From: Pseudomonas sp. GM18
GTDB lineage: Bacteria; Pseudomonadota; Gammaproteobacteria; Pseudomonadales; Pseudomonadaceae
Reading direction: 5' to 3'
DNA: 57,951 bases
Assembly: GCF_000282195.1 (NCBI RefSeq)
Contig: NZ_AKJT01000045.1
Location: 1 to 57,951 of the forward strand
The notes under the pieces were generated by a model that saw only the letters and a program-made list of their open reading frames with translations, made no database searches and was not told the DNA's origin. A program made the translations under genes and the position numbers. Below are positions 47,398 through 57,752 of the stretch, in pieces (position 1 is the stretch's first letter; each line of letters opens with the position of its first letter).

Positions 47398-49227
47398 ATG
47401 GATGTGCGATTGCCTTTAACGAGTGCCGGACTTTGCCTCGCATTGCTGCTCGGTGGTTGTTCACCCAGCGATGAGAAACGCCAGGTCAGCCTCGAAGAAA
47501 AGACCGCGCAATTCGAAAAGTCTCTGGAGGCGATCAAGGATCCGGAACTCAAGGACGTCGTGACCGAACTCGGCGGTTCACTGCTGCTGCTCGAGCGCGC
47601 GCAACTCAAGCTCGACAGTAAACCGGTGGTCACCGAATACGGCGAAGATGCCCTCGCCGTGTTCAAGCACTACCCAACGCCCCAGGCCCTGGTCGACACT
47701 TACATCAACGGGCTGTTCGTGCTGCACAAGGAGTCCAGCTCGGATTACCTGACCGATCTGCAACCGGTATTCCCCCTTCACTTCAACACACCCGGCGCAT
47801 TCCTTTTCCCTCATGACCTGGAATGGCAATCGGTAACCCTCAGCAACAAGCGCGTCATCGCGTTTCAGCCGGAATGGTCGGAAACCGACCCCGGAATCCA
47901 GCTGAGCCCGTCGAGCTCCAACCTGACCAACCCCGATGATTTGACGGTGACCTACCCCTTCATCGAAGGCCTGGGTGTGGACAAGAAAAACCTGCCACAA
48001 CCGGTGAGCCTGCAAGGCAAGGTGGAGGTCATCGCCCCACGCCGACTCTACAGCTTCGACCTGACAAAAAAGGACGTCGGCCAGACGAGCACCAACGACA
48101 ACCTCAGTGTCACGCTGCTGAAGCTTGAAAAAAACTATGCCGAAATCGAATTCAGTAACAGCGCACCACCGGCTCCCGAGGTTCGCGATACACCGCCCAA
48201 CCCGCTGATCGTTCAGGCCAGGGACACCACCGGGCAATTCCTCTCGCGCTCGGGCGCGATCAATGAAACCGCCGCGCAAATTGCGTTCTATCAAAAACAA
48301 CTGGCGCAAATGCAACAGCAGAAAGCCTGGAGCGAAGCGTTCGAAAAACAGCTCGAGGACGATCAGCGCGCGTTTGAAAAACAACAAACCCGACATTACG
48401 CCAAGGTGTACTTCAACGGGTCGATCGACACACTCGAAGTCAGCCTGCTGGACTTCTCGGCGGTCACGGTGACCCGCAAGAACCTGAACCTGCCGGTACG
48501 CCGCTTCGACCAGCACACTACGGAAAAAACCATCCAGCCACTGGCCTTGCCCGTGGTGGTATACGACGACCAGGCTGCGACCTGGCTCAAGGGTGCGACG
48601 CTGAGTGAGGAGCAACTGAAAAAAAACATCCGCATCAGCCAGTCGGTCGATGACCCTAGCGCCGCGCGCATCGATTTCGATCACCCCAGAAGCTTCAATG
48701 ACGAACTGCTCGGCACCTCGTTCAATCCTGGCGAAAGTCCCGTGACGTTCTTCACCCAAGACAGCAATGGTCGGCGCGACGGGCCAATCGAGCTGCCACC
48801 GGAGGCGTATCAGGTCGACCCGCTACGCAGCAGCATCACCTACGATCTGAATCTGTTTGCAGAAACACCGGCCTACGCGGTGGGCTCCATGCCGCTGTTC
48901 CTGGCGACCGTCGACAAGCAGACCTACGACGCCCACCAACTGCCCAAGGGCCTGGCGCTCAAAGGGAATGAGTTGGTGGTTGATCTGAAGTTGTTACCCG
49001 CCCAGGACTGGCGCTTTTTCGCCAAGGACGACAGCGGCAACTATCTGAAGGAGATTCTTTCGGTCAGTCACGACGCGAGCGCGCAAGGCCCGGGGTTATT
49101 CGAAGTGCATTACTTCTACGGCCAGCCCACACGTCTGGAAACTTATCAGCGAACCAACCTCACCACCGTGCAATACGGCTTCGAGGTCAAACTCGACAAG
49201 ACCGAGCCAGGCAACCTGGATCAATAG
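47398..49227 (+). CDS. Large lipoprotein of unknown function
   Basis: A 609-residue protein whose signal peptide ends in the lipobox LLLGGC (Cys21). I do not recognise the family. After a charged helical N terminus (about 25-70) the middle is beta-rich. A coiled-coil stretch at about residues 293-330 is rich in Q, K and E (AFYQKQLAQMQQQKAWSEAF). The C-terminal half is again beta-rich, with DQRAFEKQQTRHYAKVYFNG and EVHYFYGQPTRLETYQ. The absence of an inner-membrane retention Asp at position +2 (Ser) suggests the outer membrane. It has a normal codon pattern. Converges on the next gene with 6 bp between stops. Confidence 0.8.
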   Translation: MDVRLPLTSAGLCLALLLGGCSPSDEKRQVSLEEKTAQFEKSLEAIKDPELKDVVTELGGSLLLLERAQLKLDSKPVVTEYGEDALAVFKHYPTPQALVDTYINGLFVLHKESSSDYLTDLQPVFPLHFNTPGAFLFPHDLEWQSVTLSNKRVIAFQPEWSETDPGIQLSPSSSNLTNPDDLTVTYPFIEGLGVDKKNLPQPVSLQGKVEVIAPRRLYSFDLTKKDVGQTSTNDNLSVTLLKLEKNYAEIEFSNSAPPAPEVRDTPPNPLIVQARDTTGQFLSRSGAINETAAQIAFYQKQLAQMQQQKAWSEAFEKQLEDDQRAFEKQQTRHYAKVYFNGSIDTLEVSLLDFSAVTVTRKNLNLPVRRFDQHTTEKTIQPLALPVVVYDDQAATWLKGATLSEEQLKKNIRISQSVDDPSAARIDFDHPRSFNDELLGTSFNPGESPVTFFTQDSNGRRDGPIELPPEAYQVDPLRSSITYDLNLFAETPAYAVGSMPLFLATVDKQTYDAHQLPKGLALKGNELVVDLKLLPAQDWRFFAKDDSGNYLKEILSVSHDASAQGPGLFEVHYFYGQPTRLETYQRTNLTTVQYGFEVKLDKTEPGNLDQ

Positions 49228-49233
49228 CCTGGA

Positions 49234-49575
49234 TCAGCCCTCGGGCCGAAACCCGGGACCGGCAAGGTTGTGGTAACGGCCACCGTTGATCTCTCGCAAC
49301 TGGGCTTGCAGGTGCAGGCACCAGATTTGCGGGTCATCGGCCAGCTCGTAGCCATGCAAGGTCAGACTTTCGACGATGGTGTCGAGGATCGATTCAGCCA
49401 CGACCGGCCCACGGAACGGGCCTTGAGCCTTGATGGCTGAAGGTTGTTCGCCGGCCATTCCGGCGGCAAAGAGCAAGGTCCACATGCCCGTATCTCCCGC
49501 CAGCGGGCGGATAGCACATTCGATACGGGTCACAAGGCCCAGGCATTGACGGGTGAGGCAGAGGTTGCGCGACAT
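49234..49575 (-). CDS. Conserved hypothetical protein
   Basis: A 113-residue protein with five cysteines or more in the first half (MSRNLCLTRQCLGLVTRIEC) and a C-terminal part that reads ILDTIVESLTLHGYELADDP and IWCLHLQAQLREINGGRYHN. No signal peptide or membrane helix. I do not recognise a domain. The reading frame has good codon use and no overlap with its neighbours, so I treat it as real. It may be transcribed alone. Confidence 0.6.
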   Translation of the reverse strand: MSRNLCLTRQCLGLVTRIECAIRPLAGDTGMWTLLFAAGMAGEQPSAIKAQGPFRGPVVAESILDTIVESLTLHGYELADDPQIWCLHLQAQLREINGGRYHNLAGPGFRPEG

Positions 49576-49742
49576 GGCGGCGACCCTCGGTAGATCCGGT
49601 ATTCAGCCTCCACGGGAAGGCTGTCTCGATCCAGTGATAACTGTCGATATCCTTGAGCAGAGAATAGAAGAAAAGTCCGGCTCGCACGCGAACCGGGAAA
49701 CATAAGGCGCCGAGTGGTCGCCGTGCAAATATTGACGCCAGA

Positions 49743-49775
49743 CTTGTGGCGAGGGGCAAGCCCCCTCGCCACAAG
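49743..49775. repeat. Perfect 14-bp palindrome (REP-like)
   Basis: cttgtggcgagggg and cccctcgccacaag around the loop caagc. It sits 25 bp after the lon-like gene stop and probably marks the end of its transcript. Confidence 0.75.
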
Positions 49776-49799
49776 GAGCTTGCCTCTTTTGCGAACAAC

Positions 49800-52238
49800 T
49801 CAGGCCGGTTTGACTTCCAGCAATGCTTCCTGCGCCAACTCCTTTTCGGCCTCCTTGAGGTCTTCGTCGCTGATCATTTCCGCAATTACCCGCAAGCGTT
49901 CCACCACCCGCGCGTTGACGCTGCCCTCAGGAAACTCGCCATTCTCATCCGGCGTACCGGCCGGCTCGCCGACCAGCAGGCTCAGCGCCTCGTCGGCCTG
50001 GCGCACCGCGTAGACATGGAACTGCCCCGCGCGCACCGCTGCCAGCACTTTCTCGTCGAGCATCAGCGTGGCGACGTTGGCCTGAGGAATGATCGCCCCC
50101 TGCTCGCCCGTCAGGCCGCGAGCTTCACAAAGCCGGAAGAAGCCTTCGATCTTCTCGTTGACCCCGCCTACCGCCTGCACTTCACCGAACTGGTTGATCG
50201 AACCGGTAATCGCAAAACACTGCTTGAGTGGAGTTTTCGACAAGGCCGAGATCAGCGTGCAGGCCTCGCCCAACGATGCGCTGTCGCCGTCGACGTAACC
50301 GTAGGACTGCTCCAGGGCGATGCTCGCGGAAATGGCCAACGGGAATTCCTGGGCGTAACGGCTGCCCAGATACCCGGTGAGGATCATCACGCCTTTGGAG
50401 TGAATCGGCTGGCCGAGGTTGACCTCGCGCTCGATGTCAACAATACCGCTGCCGCCCGGATACACCGTGGCGGAAATCCGCGCCGGGATCCCGAAGGCCG
50501 AATCGCCGACTTCCAGCACCGTCAGCCCGTTGCACTTGCCAACCGCCGCACCATCGGTGTCGATCAGAATGATCCCGGCCAGCATGTCATCGAGAATCCG
50601 CGCCGAAACGCGCCCGGTACGGGTGGCCTTGGCCTTGAGTGCACGCTCGATGTGCCCGGCGTCGGTCATCTCGTCACCCGCCAGGTCGCGAATGAAATCC
50701 GCCTCGCTGACCAGCTGGAACAGATCGCCGATCCGCGCCGACAAACGCCCTTGGTGCTCGGCCAGACGCGCGCTGTAAGTCGCAAGACGCGCCACCGCAT
50801 CGGCGGTCAGCGGTGCCATGCCTTCCTCGGACGTACGGGTTTTGAGCAACTGGGCGAACTGCTCCAGGCTCTCGTCGACCATCGGGATGTCTTCATCGAA
50901 ATCCACCAGGACACGGAACATCTCCTGGAAGTCCGGATCGAGGTCTTGCAGCGTGTAGTAGAGCTGCCGGGCGCCGATGATCACGACTTTGACCTGCAAC
51001 GGAATGTGCTGCGGTGTCAGTGTCACGGTGGCCAGACGGCCCAGTTCACCCAGTGGCGACTCCATTTTCAGTTTGCGCGATTGCAAGGCACGCTTGAGCG
51101 CATCCCACACAAATGGCTCGCTGAGCATTTTTTCCGCTTCGAGGATCAGGAATCCGCCGTTGGCCCGGTGCAGAGCACCCGGTCGCAGCTGTCGATAGGT
51201 GGTGTAGAGCGCGCCCTGATCGGTGCTGTATTCGATACGGCCGAACAGGTTGTCGTAGGTCGGGTGCGGCTCGAATACCACCGGCGCACCACCGCTGAAC
51301 GGATGACCGACCACCAGGCTCGGGGCGTATTGCTCTTCAAGCAATTTGCGGGCGACGGCGTCGGTCTTGCTGTCGTCCACCAGTTGCTCGACTACGGTTT
51401 TGAGCAGGTACACCTGCATCGCTTGCAAGTAACCGCAAACGCCTGCGTTTTCCGCATACTTTTCCGACAGCGGCGCCAGCAATGGCTGCAAGGCCAGGGT
51501 GATGGTTTCTTCGTTGAGCTGGCGAAGTTGATTACTCGACTCGCGCTTCCATTGCGGCAGGCTGGCGAGTTCTTCGTTCAACCGCTCTTCGAGCCCGGAA
51601 ATGTCGTCGTGAAAGCGCTCGCGCTCGGCTTCCGGCAACTGGGCGAATTCCGCCTCATCCAGGGCCTTGCCTTCGCTCATCGGGGTGAAGGCAATGTTGC
51701 TGCTGTCGCGGTAGAGCGCGACGTCTTTCTCCAGCGCCAGACGCTCGATCACATCCAGTGCACGGTCATAACGCTGGTTGAAGGCGCGATCGATGGCGCT
51801 TTTCTTCTGCTGGTAGGACGGGTGCTCGAATACCGCCGGAAAGGTCGCCAGCAGGTTGTCGATCAAGCCGTTGATGTCACCGATAAAGGCGCCAGCGGTG
51901 CCCGACGGCAATTCCAACGCACGAGGCTCGCGCGGTTCATCGAAATTATTGACGTAGACCCAGTCCGCCGGGGTCTGCAGGCGTTTGCCTTCGGCCTTGA
52001 GGTAGCGTTTGACGAACGAAAAACGGCCGGTGCCGGGCTCGCCCATGACGAATACGTTGTAACCGGGGCGTGGCATGGCCACACCGAACTGCAAGGCTTC
52101 GACCGCACGTTCCTGGCCAAGCACACCGCGGAAGGGCTCCAGATCATTGGTGGTAGAGAAGCTGAACTGTTCAGCGGAAAACGGACGGGTCAGCGCTTCA
52201 GGCGCTAGACGCAAGCTGGCAGCAACAGGATCAGGCAT
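49800..52238 (-). CDS. Lon-like (LonB-type) ATP-dependent protease
   Basis: An 812-residue AAA+ protease, close to the single-chain Lon relatives of Pseudomonas that are distinct from LonA. Walker A is GEPGTGRFSF (about residues 66-75). A long helical insertion follows (about 170-300). The C-terminal S16 protease domain has the dyad Ser653 (DGDSASLGEA) and Lys696 (GGVNEKIEGF), 43 residues apart as in E. coli Lon. The LonA N-terminal substrate domain is missing. It probably degrades misfolded or specific proteins. Starts at ATG 52238. Confidence 0.88.
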   Translation of the reverse strand: MPDPVAASLRLAPEALTRPFSAEQFSFSTTNDLEPFRGVLGQERAVEALQFGVAMPRPGYNVFVMGEPGTGRFSFVKRYLKAEGKRLQTPADWVYVNNFDEPREPRALELPSGTAGAFIGDINGLIDNLLATFPAVFEHPSYQQKKSAIDRAFNQRYDRALDVIERLALEKDVALYRDSSNIAFTPMSEGKALDEAEFAQLPEAERERFHDDISGLEERLNEELASLPQWKRESSNQLRQLNEETITLALQPLLAPLSEKYAENAGVCGYLQAMQVYLLKTVVEQLVDDSKTDAVARKLLEEQYAPSLVVGHPFSGGAPVVFEPHPTYDNLFGRIEYSTDQGALYTTYRQLRPGALHRANGGFLILEAEKMLSEPFVWDALKRALQSRKLKMESPLGELGRLATVTLTPQHIPLQVKVVIIGARQLYYTLQDLDPDFQEMFRVLVDFDEDIPMVDESLEQFAQLLKTRTSEEGMAPLTADAVARLATYSARLAEHQGRLSARIGDLFQLVSEADFIRDLAGDEMTDAGHIERALKAKATRTGRVSARILDDMLAGIILIDTDGAAVGKCNGLTVLEVGDSAFGIPARISATVYPGGSGIVDIEREVNLGQPIHSKGVMILTGYLGSRYAQEFPLAISASIALEQSYGYVDGDSASLGEACTLISALSKTPLKQCFAITGSINQFGEVQAVGGVNEKIEGFFRLCEARGLTGEQGAIIPQANVATLMLDEKVLAAVRAGQFHVYAVRQADEALSLLVGEPAGTPDENGEFPEGSVNARVVERLRVIAEMISDEDLKEAEKELAQEALLEVKPA

Positions 52239-52523
52239 CGGGCTTCCTTACATCAGGCGGGGCAGATAGCGGCATTCTGGCGCTGCCTGCACCTCACTGG
52301 CAAGACGCGCCTCAAGCCAAAGCATAGACAAACCGCCAGGTCCGGGCCGCGCGGGTCAAAATCAATGTTTTCAGGGAATGTCTCGCAAAAAATCACCGAA
52401 CCCCTGGAACCTGCCTAAACTCCAAACTGCGCGGCTGGAACGAAATAAACGAATAACCGGCCCACTGGCACCATTAGGGGCCAGCACCCTGTCCATTGGT
52501 ATGCACACAAAGAGAACATAGCT

Positions 52524-53012
52524 ATGAAACGGATTCTTCTTGGTACTCTCTTCACCGCTGTATCCATCAACGCCATGGCTCAGGCGCCAGGCGGTCCGGA
52601 CTGCGGTTGGGGCAACATGCTGTTCGAAGGTCAGCGTGGCACCCCCGCACACTTCCTGGCATCCACCACCAACGGCACCTCCGGCAACGCAACTTTCGGC
52701 ATGACCTCCGGTACCAACGGTTGCGCGACCAATGCGGCGCTGACCTATGGCGGCAAATCCTGGTTCGCCATGAATGGCATGATGAACGAGCTGTCCGAAG
52801 ACATGGCTAAAGGTCAGGGTGAAGCGCTGACCACTTACGCCGTAGTACTGGGCGTGGCGCCGGAAGACCGTGCGCATTTCGCCGCCGTGACTCATCAACA
52901 CTTCCAGCAAATCTTCAACAAAGCTGACGTGACCGCTGAAGATGTGCATACCAATACCCTGGCCGTATTGAAGAACGATCCTCGTCTGGCCAAGTACGCC
53001 ACTCAAGCTTAA
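52524..53012 (+). CDS. DUF3015 family periplasmic protein
   Basis: A 162-residue protein with a signal peptide (MKRILLGTLFTAVSINAMAQ) and a domain with CGWGNMLFEGQRG (Cys27), ASTTNGTSGNATFGMTSGTN and GCATNAALTY. This is the DUF3015 family, common in Pseudomonas, of unknown function. The C-terminal part is helical. It has its own terminator. Confidence 0.88.
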   Translation: MKRILLGTLFTAVSINAMAQAPGGPDCGWGNMLFEGQRGTPAHFLASTTNGTSGNATFGMTSGTNGCATNAALTYGGKSWFAMNGMMNELSEDMAKGQGEALTTYAVVLGVAPEDRAHFAAVTHQHFQQIFNKADVTAEDVHTNTLAVLKNDPRLAKYATQA

Positions 53013-53023
53013 GCTCGACCCGT

Positions 53024-53057
53024 CCCGCTCTCTTTGGGGAGCGGGTTTTATTTTTTG
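53024..53057 (+). terminator. Terminator after the DUF3015 gene
   Basis: Stem cccgctc, loop tctttgg, gagcggg, then ttttattttttg. Confidence 0.85.
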
Positions 53058-53119
53058 ACCCTGGCCCTTTTTGGCCTGCCTCTTTGGGTCTTTGTTTCTT
53101 TCGACTTAAGTTGCTCACT

Positions 53120-54973
53120 ATGCTCAAACGCCTTGCCTGGCTGGCGCTCTGTGTCTGCGCCCCGCTGTCCGCCGCGCCCCACATCGACAATCAACGTTTG
53201 CAGCAACTGGCCAACGACCCCTTCTGGATTTCCCTGGGTCATTACGAAACCGCCAAGCTCGGTGGCTGGCGCAGCTATGTCAGCGACAAAAAATTCTTTC
53301 TTGCCCCCGATGGCAACGAACACCCCGACCGTGAACTGGCGGCGACCGTGCAGGCGCTGTATGCCCCGGCCAGTGCCGGCGAGCAGCATGCGCAATGCGT
53401 CTATCCGGCCCGCACCCGCTGGTTGAAGGCGCAACTTGAGCTGACCGGTTTGCCGACGCCGGACTGTGCTGAATTCAAGCAATGGTTCAAGGACGTTTCG
53501 CCCCACAGCGCGGTGATGATTTTCCCGGCGGCCTACCTGAACAGCCCGTCGTCGATGTTCGGCCATACCCTGCTGCGCATCGATCAGGCCGATGTGCAGC
53601 GCGACAAGACCTCGCTGCTCAGTTACGCGATCAACTTCGGCGCCTACATCGAAGGGTCGGACAACAGCATTTTGTACGCGTGGAAAGGCCTGATGGGCGG
53701 CTATCCGGGGCTGTTTGCCCTGGTGCCGTACCAGGAAAAACTCTCGGAATACCGTAGCCTCGAAAACCGCGACCTGTGGGAATACCGCCTGAACCTGACC
53801 CAGCAGGAAACCGAGCGCATGGTCGAGCATGTCTGGGAACTCAAGCAGATCCAGTTCGATTACTTTTTCTTCGATGAAAACTGCTCCTATCGCTTGCTTG
53901 AACTGCTGCAAGTGGCGCGGCCGAGCCTGAAGTTGACCGAGCAATTCCCGTTGACCGCCATCCCTACCGACACCGTCAAAGCGGTGAAACAGGCCGGGCT
54001 GGTGGAATCGATCGAATATCGCCCGTCCCGCGAGCGGGAGCTGCTGAGCCGTGCAGAACCGTTGACCGATGAAGAGCAGCAGTGGGTGCTGAAAGTCAGC
54101 GCCGATCAGAAACAATTGCAGGAACCGGCGTTCAAGGCGCAACCGCGCGAGCGTCAGGCGTTGATCATCGATGCGGCTTATCGTCTGGAGCGTTATCGCG
54201 CCAACGGTCAGGAACGTGACCCGCAACGGGCTCAGCGCAGTTTCGAATTGCTGCGCGCGATCAATCAAAACCCGCCTCCTGAACTGGACATTGCGCGACC
54301 TGGCTTGCCCGAGGATGGCCACGAGTCCCGCACCTGGCAGGCCGGCATCGGCACCCAGGGTGACAAAGCCTTCGGCGAATATGGCCTGCGCATGGCCTAC
54401 CACGACCTCAACGACAACGCCGAAAGCTTCCCCCTTGGCGCGCAAATCGAAATCCTGCAGATGAAGCTGCGACAATACGAAGGCAATCACTGGCAGTTGC
54501 AGCAACTGGACCTGGCGACCATCCGTTCCCTGACCCCGCGCAATGCACTGTTGCAGCCGCTGTCGTGGCAAGTCACCGGCGGCCTGGAGCGTGTACCGGG
54601 CAAGCACGATGACGAAACCCTGGTCAGTCATGTCAACGGTGGTGGCGGCGGGACCTGGCAACTGGGCGACGACATGCTCGGGTTCGCCTTGGGCACCGTG
54701 CGAGTGGAGCACAACAACGACTTCGCGGGCTTCATTGCCCCGGCGGCAGGCTTCAACAGTGGCCTGCTGTGGAAAAACCCGTTGGGCAATTTCAGCCTGG
54801 AAGCCAAGGGCGATTACTTCACCAATGGCGAAGTGCGCCGGAGCATGAGCCTGAACCAGCAGTGGGAGTTGTCGCGCAACCTCGGTTTGCGCCTGAGTGC
54901 CCAACGCGAATTCAGCCACCTGGCATCACCTGAAAACGAAGTGATGCTTGAAGTGAAGTGGTATCACTATTGA
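53120..54973 (+). CDS. DUF4105 / Lnb-type periplasmic domain protein with barrel-like C terminus
   Basis: A 617-residue exported protein (signal peptide about 1-19). The core DUF4105 domain (about 125-280) is the Lnb periplasmic domain, NlpC-like, with His149 in SMFGHTLLRID and Cys255 in FFDENCSYRLL as the expected pair. The C-terminal third (about 395-617) is made of alternating strands with aromatic ends and stops at WYHY, like an outer-membrane barrel. The domain name comes from a Bacteroidota lipoprotein N-acyltransferase; whether this one acylates or cleaves a substrate is not known. ATG 53120 leads into the signal peptide. Confidence 0.8.
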   Translation: MLKRLAWLALCVCAPLSAAPHIDNQRLQQLANDPFWISLGHYETAKLGGWRSYVSDKKFFLAPDGNEHPDRELAATVQALYAPASAGEQHAQCVYPARTRWLKAQLELTGLPTPDCAEFKQWFKDVSPHSAVMIFPAAYLNSPSSMFGHTLLRIDQADVQRDKTSLLSYAINFGAYIEGSDNSILYAWKGLMGGYPGLFALVPYQEKLSEYRSLENRDLWEYRLNLTQQETERMVEHVWELKQIQFDYFFFDENCSYRLLELLQVARPSLKLTEQFPLTAIPTDTVKAVKQAGLVESIEYRPSRERELLSRAEPLTDEEQQWVLKVSADQKQLQEPAFKAQPRERQALIIDAAYRLERYRANGQERDPQRAQRSFELLRAINQNPPPELDIARPGLPEDGHESRTWQAGIGTQGDKAFGEYGLRMAYHDLNDNAESFPLGAQIEILQMKLRQYEGNHWQLQQLDLATIRSLTPRNALLQPLSWQVTGGLERVPGKHDDETLVSHVNGGGGGTWQLGDDMLGFALGTVRVEHNNDFAGFIAPAAGFNSGLLWKNPLGNFSLEAKGDYFTNGEVRRSMSLNQQWELSRNLGLRLSAQREFSHLASPENEVMLEVKWYHY

Positions 54974-55070
54974 TCGTTGCTTAACCGTAAAAGATCTTTC
55001 TTTCACTCCCAGCCGACAAATCCGCTTCTAGACTTCCCCTATAGGCCATTGAACGGCCCTGGAGTCCAAG

Positions 55071-55427
55071 ATGTGGCGTTGCGTGGGAGTGTTGGGGTTA
55101 TTGGTCTTGATCACAGGGTGTCAGTCGACCCACGAGGACCTGATCGCCAAGGGTTATCCGCCGGCGTTCGCCGATGGCTTCGACGACGGTTGCAGCAGTG
55201 GTCGACAGGCCGCCGGGGCGATTACCGGTGAATTTCGCAAAAACGTCCCACGCTACCTCAAGGACAAGCAATACGCCGAAGGCTGGACCGATGGCTTCCG
55301 TCAGTGCCAGGCCATGCGCGAAAACGAGGATCGAAACGAGTACAGGGAACGCCATTGGGACGAGCGCGAACGGGCCTGGCAACAGCAGAAAGACCGGGAC
55401 GCCGCGCGAGCCTATCGCTCGCAATAA
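55071..55427 (+). CDS. Small lipoprotein with repeated DGF motif
   Basis: A 118-residue protein with a lipobox (LLVLITGCQS, Cys17). The mature part holds YPPAFADGFDDGCSSGR and YAEGWTDGFRQCQ, which look like two copies of one short motif (Y-x-x-G/A-F/W-x-DGF-x-x-C). The C terminus is charged and helical (RNEYRERHWDERERAWQQQK). Function unknown. A likely neighbour of, but not clearly co-transcribed with, the GreB-like gene 70 bp downstream. Confidence 0.72.
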   Translation: MWRCVGVLGLLVLITGCQSTHEDLIAKGYPPAFADGFDDGCSSGRQAAGAITGEFRKNVPRYLKDKQYAEGWTDGFRQCQAMRENEDRNEYRERHWDERERAWQQQKDRDAARAYRSQ

Positions 55428-55497
55428 GTCGTTTACAGACATTCGTCGAAACTTAAAGCCTGCAACCATGGCCCAAACCCTATAACGGGAGAAAAGC

Positions 55498-55992
55498 ATG
55501 AGTCGCGCCTTCGTCAACGAAGATAACGCCGCCGCGCAAGCCGACCTGCCGGTCGAACGACAGGTCAGCGCGCAGCCCAATTACGTCACGCCCGCCGGGC
55601 TCGCACAGCTGCAGGCGAAAGTCGCCGAGCTGCAAAACCTGCTCGACGAGGAAAGCGCCAAAGGTGACCTGGCCGACAAGCAGCGCCAGGCCGACCTCGA
55701 TCGCGACTGGCGCTACTTCAAGCAGCGCCTGCAAAGTGCGCAGTTGGTCGCACAGGCCTCCTCGACCGACAAAGTGCAGATCGGCAACTGGGTGACCTTT
55801 GCCGACGAGCACGATCATGAACAGCGCGTGCAATTGGTCGGAGAAGACCAGGCGGATGCCGCCCATGGGTTGATCAATTGGAGTTCGCCGCTGGGACGGG
55901 CGTTGCTGGGTGCGCACGTAGGCGATGAAGTGTTGTGGAAACGCCCGGCGGGGGATTTGGTGATTGAAGTGCTGGCCATAGAGATCGGGTGA
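55498..55992 (+). CDS. GreA/GreB-family factor with altered coiled-coil tip
   Basis: A 164-residue protein: an N-terminal coiled coil (about 30-85) with the start MSRAFVNEDN, and a C-terminal FKBP-like domain (about 92-164) with INWSSPLGRALLGAHVGDEV, as in GreB. The tip segment after GDL reads ADKQRQADLDRDWRYF instead of the usual [K/S]ENA[D/E]Y pattern and the hairpin is about six residues shorter. Two aspartates (58 and 60) might still act. It may be a Gre relative that binds RNA polymerase through the secondary channel without normal cleavage activity. Confidence 0.75.
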   Translation: MSRAFVNEDNAAAQADLPVERQVSAQPNYVTPAGLAQLQAKVAELQNLLDEESAKGDLADKQRQADLDRDWRYFKQRLQSAQLVAQASSTDKVQIGNWVTFADEHDHEQRVQLVGEDQADAAHGLINWSSPLGRALLGAHVGDEVLWKRPAGDLVIEVLAIEIG

Positions 55993-56003
55993 GTCAAAGA
56001 CAC

Positions 56004-56028
56004 CTTCGCGGGCAAGCCTCGCTCCTAC
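56004..56028. repeat. Single REP unit
   Basis: cttcgcgggcaag-cctcgctcctac, in the plus orientation. Unpaired; it stands just in front of the terminator. Confidence 0.8.
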
Positions 56029-56037
56029 AACGCCCAT

Positions 56038-56071
56038 AAAAAAACGGAGCCCCGAAGGCTCCGTTTTTTTA
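56038..56071. terminator. Bidirectional terminator between the GreB-like gene and ettA
   Basis: Stem aaaacggagcc, loop ccgaa, ggctccgtttt with T runs on both strands. It serves both convergent genes. Confidence 0.92.
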
Positions 56072-56087
56072 TGCGACCAACCTGAAA

Positions 56088-57752
<1,665 letters not shown>

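Noticed and set aside
49746..52208. 820-codon open frame opposite the Lon-like gene
   Set aside because: Shadow of a gene with a complete Walker A and Ser/Lys dyad; no independent evidence.
53048..54919. 623-codon open frame opposite the DUF4105 gene
   Set aside because: The plus-strand gene has a signal peptide, a conserved His/Cys pair and a barrel end; the minus frame has none.
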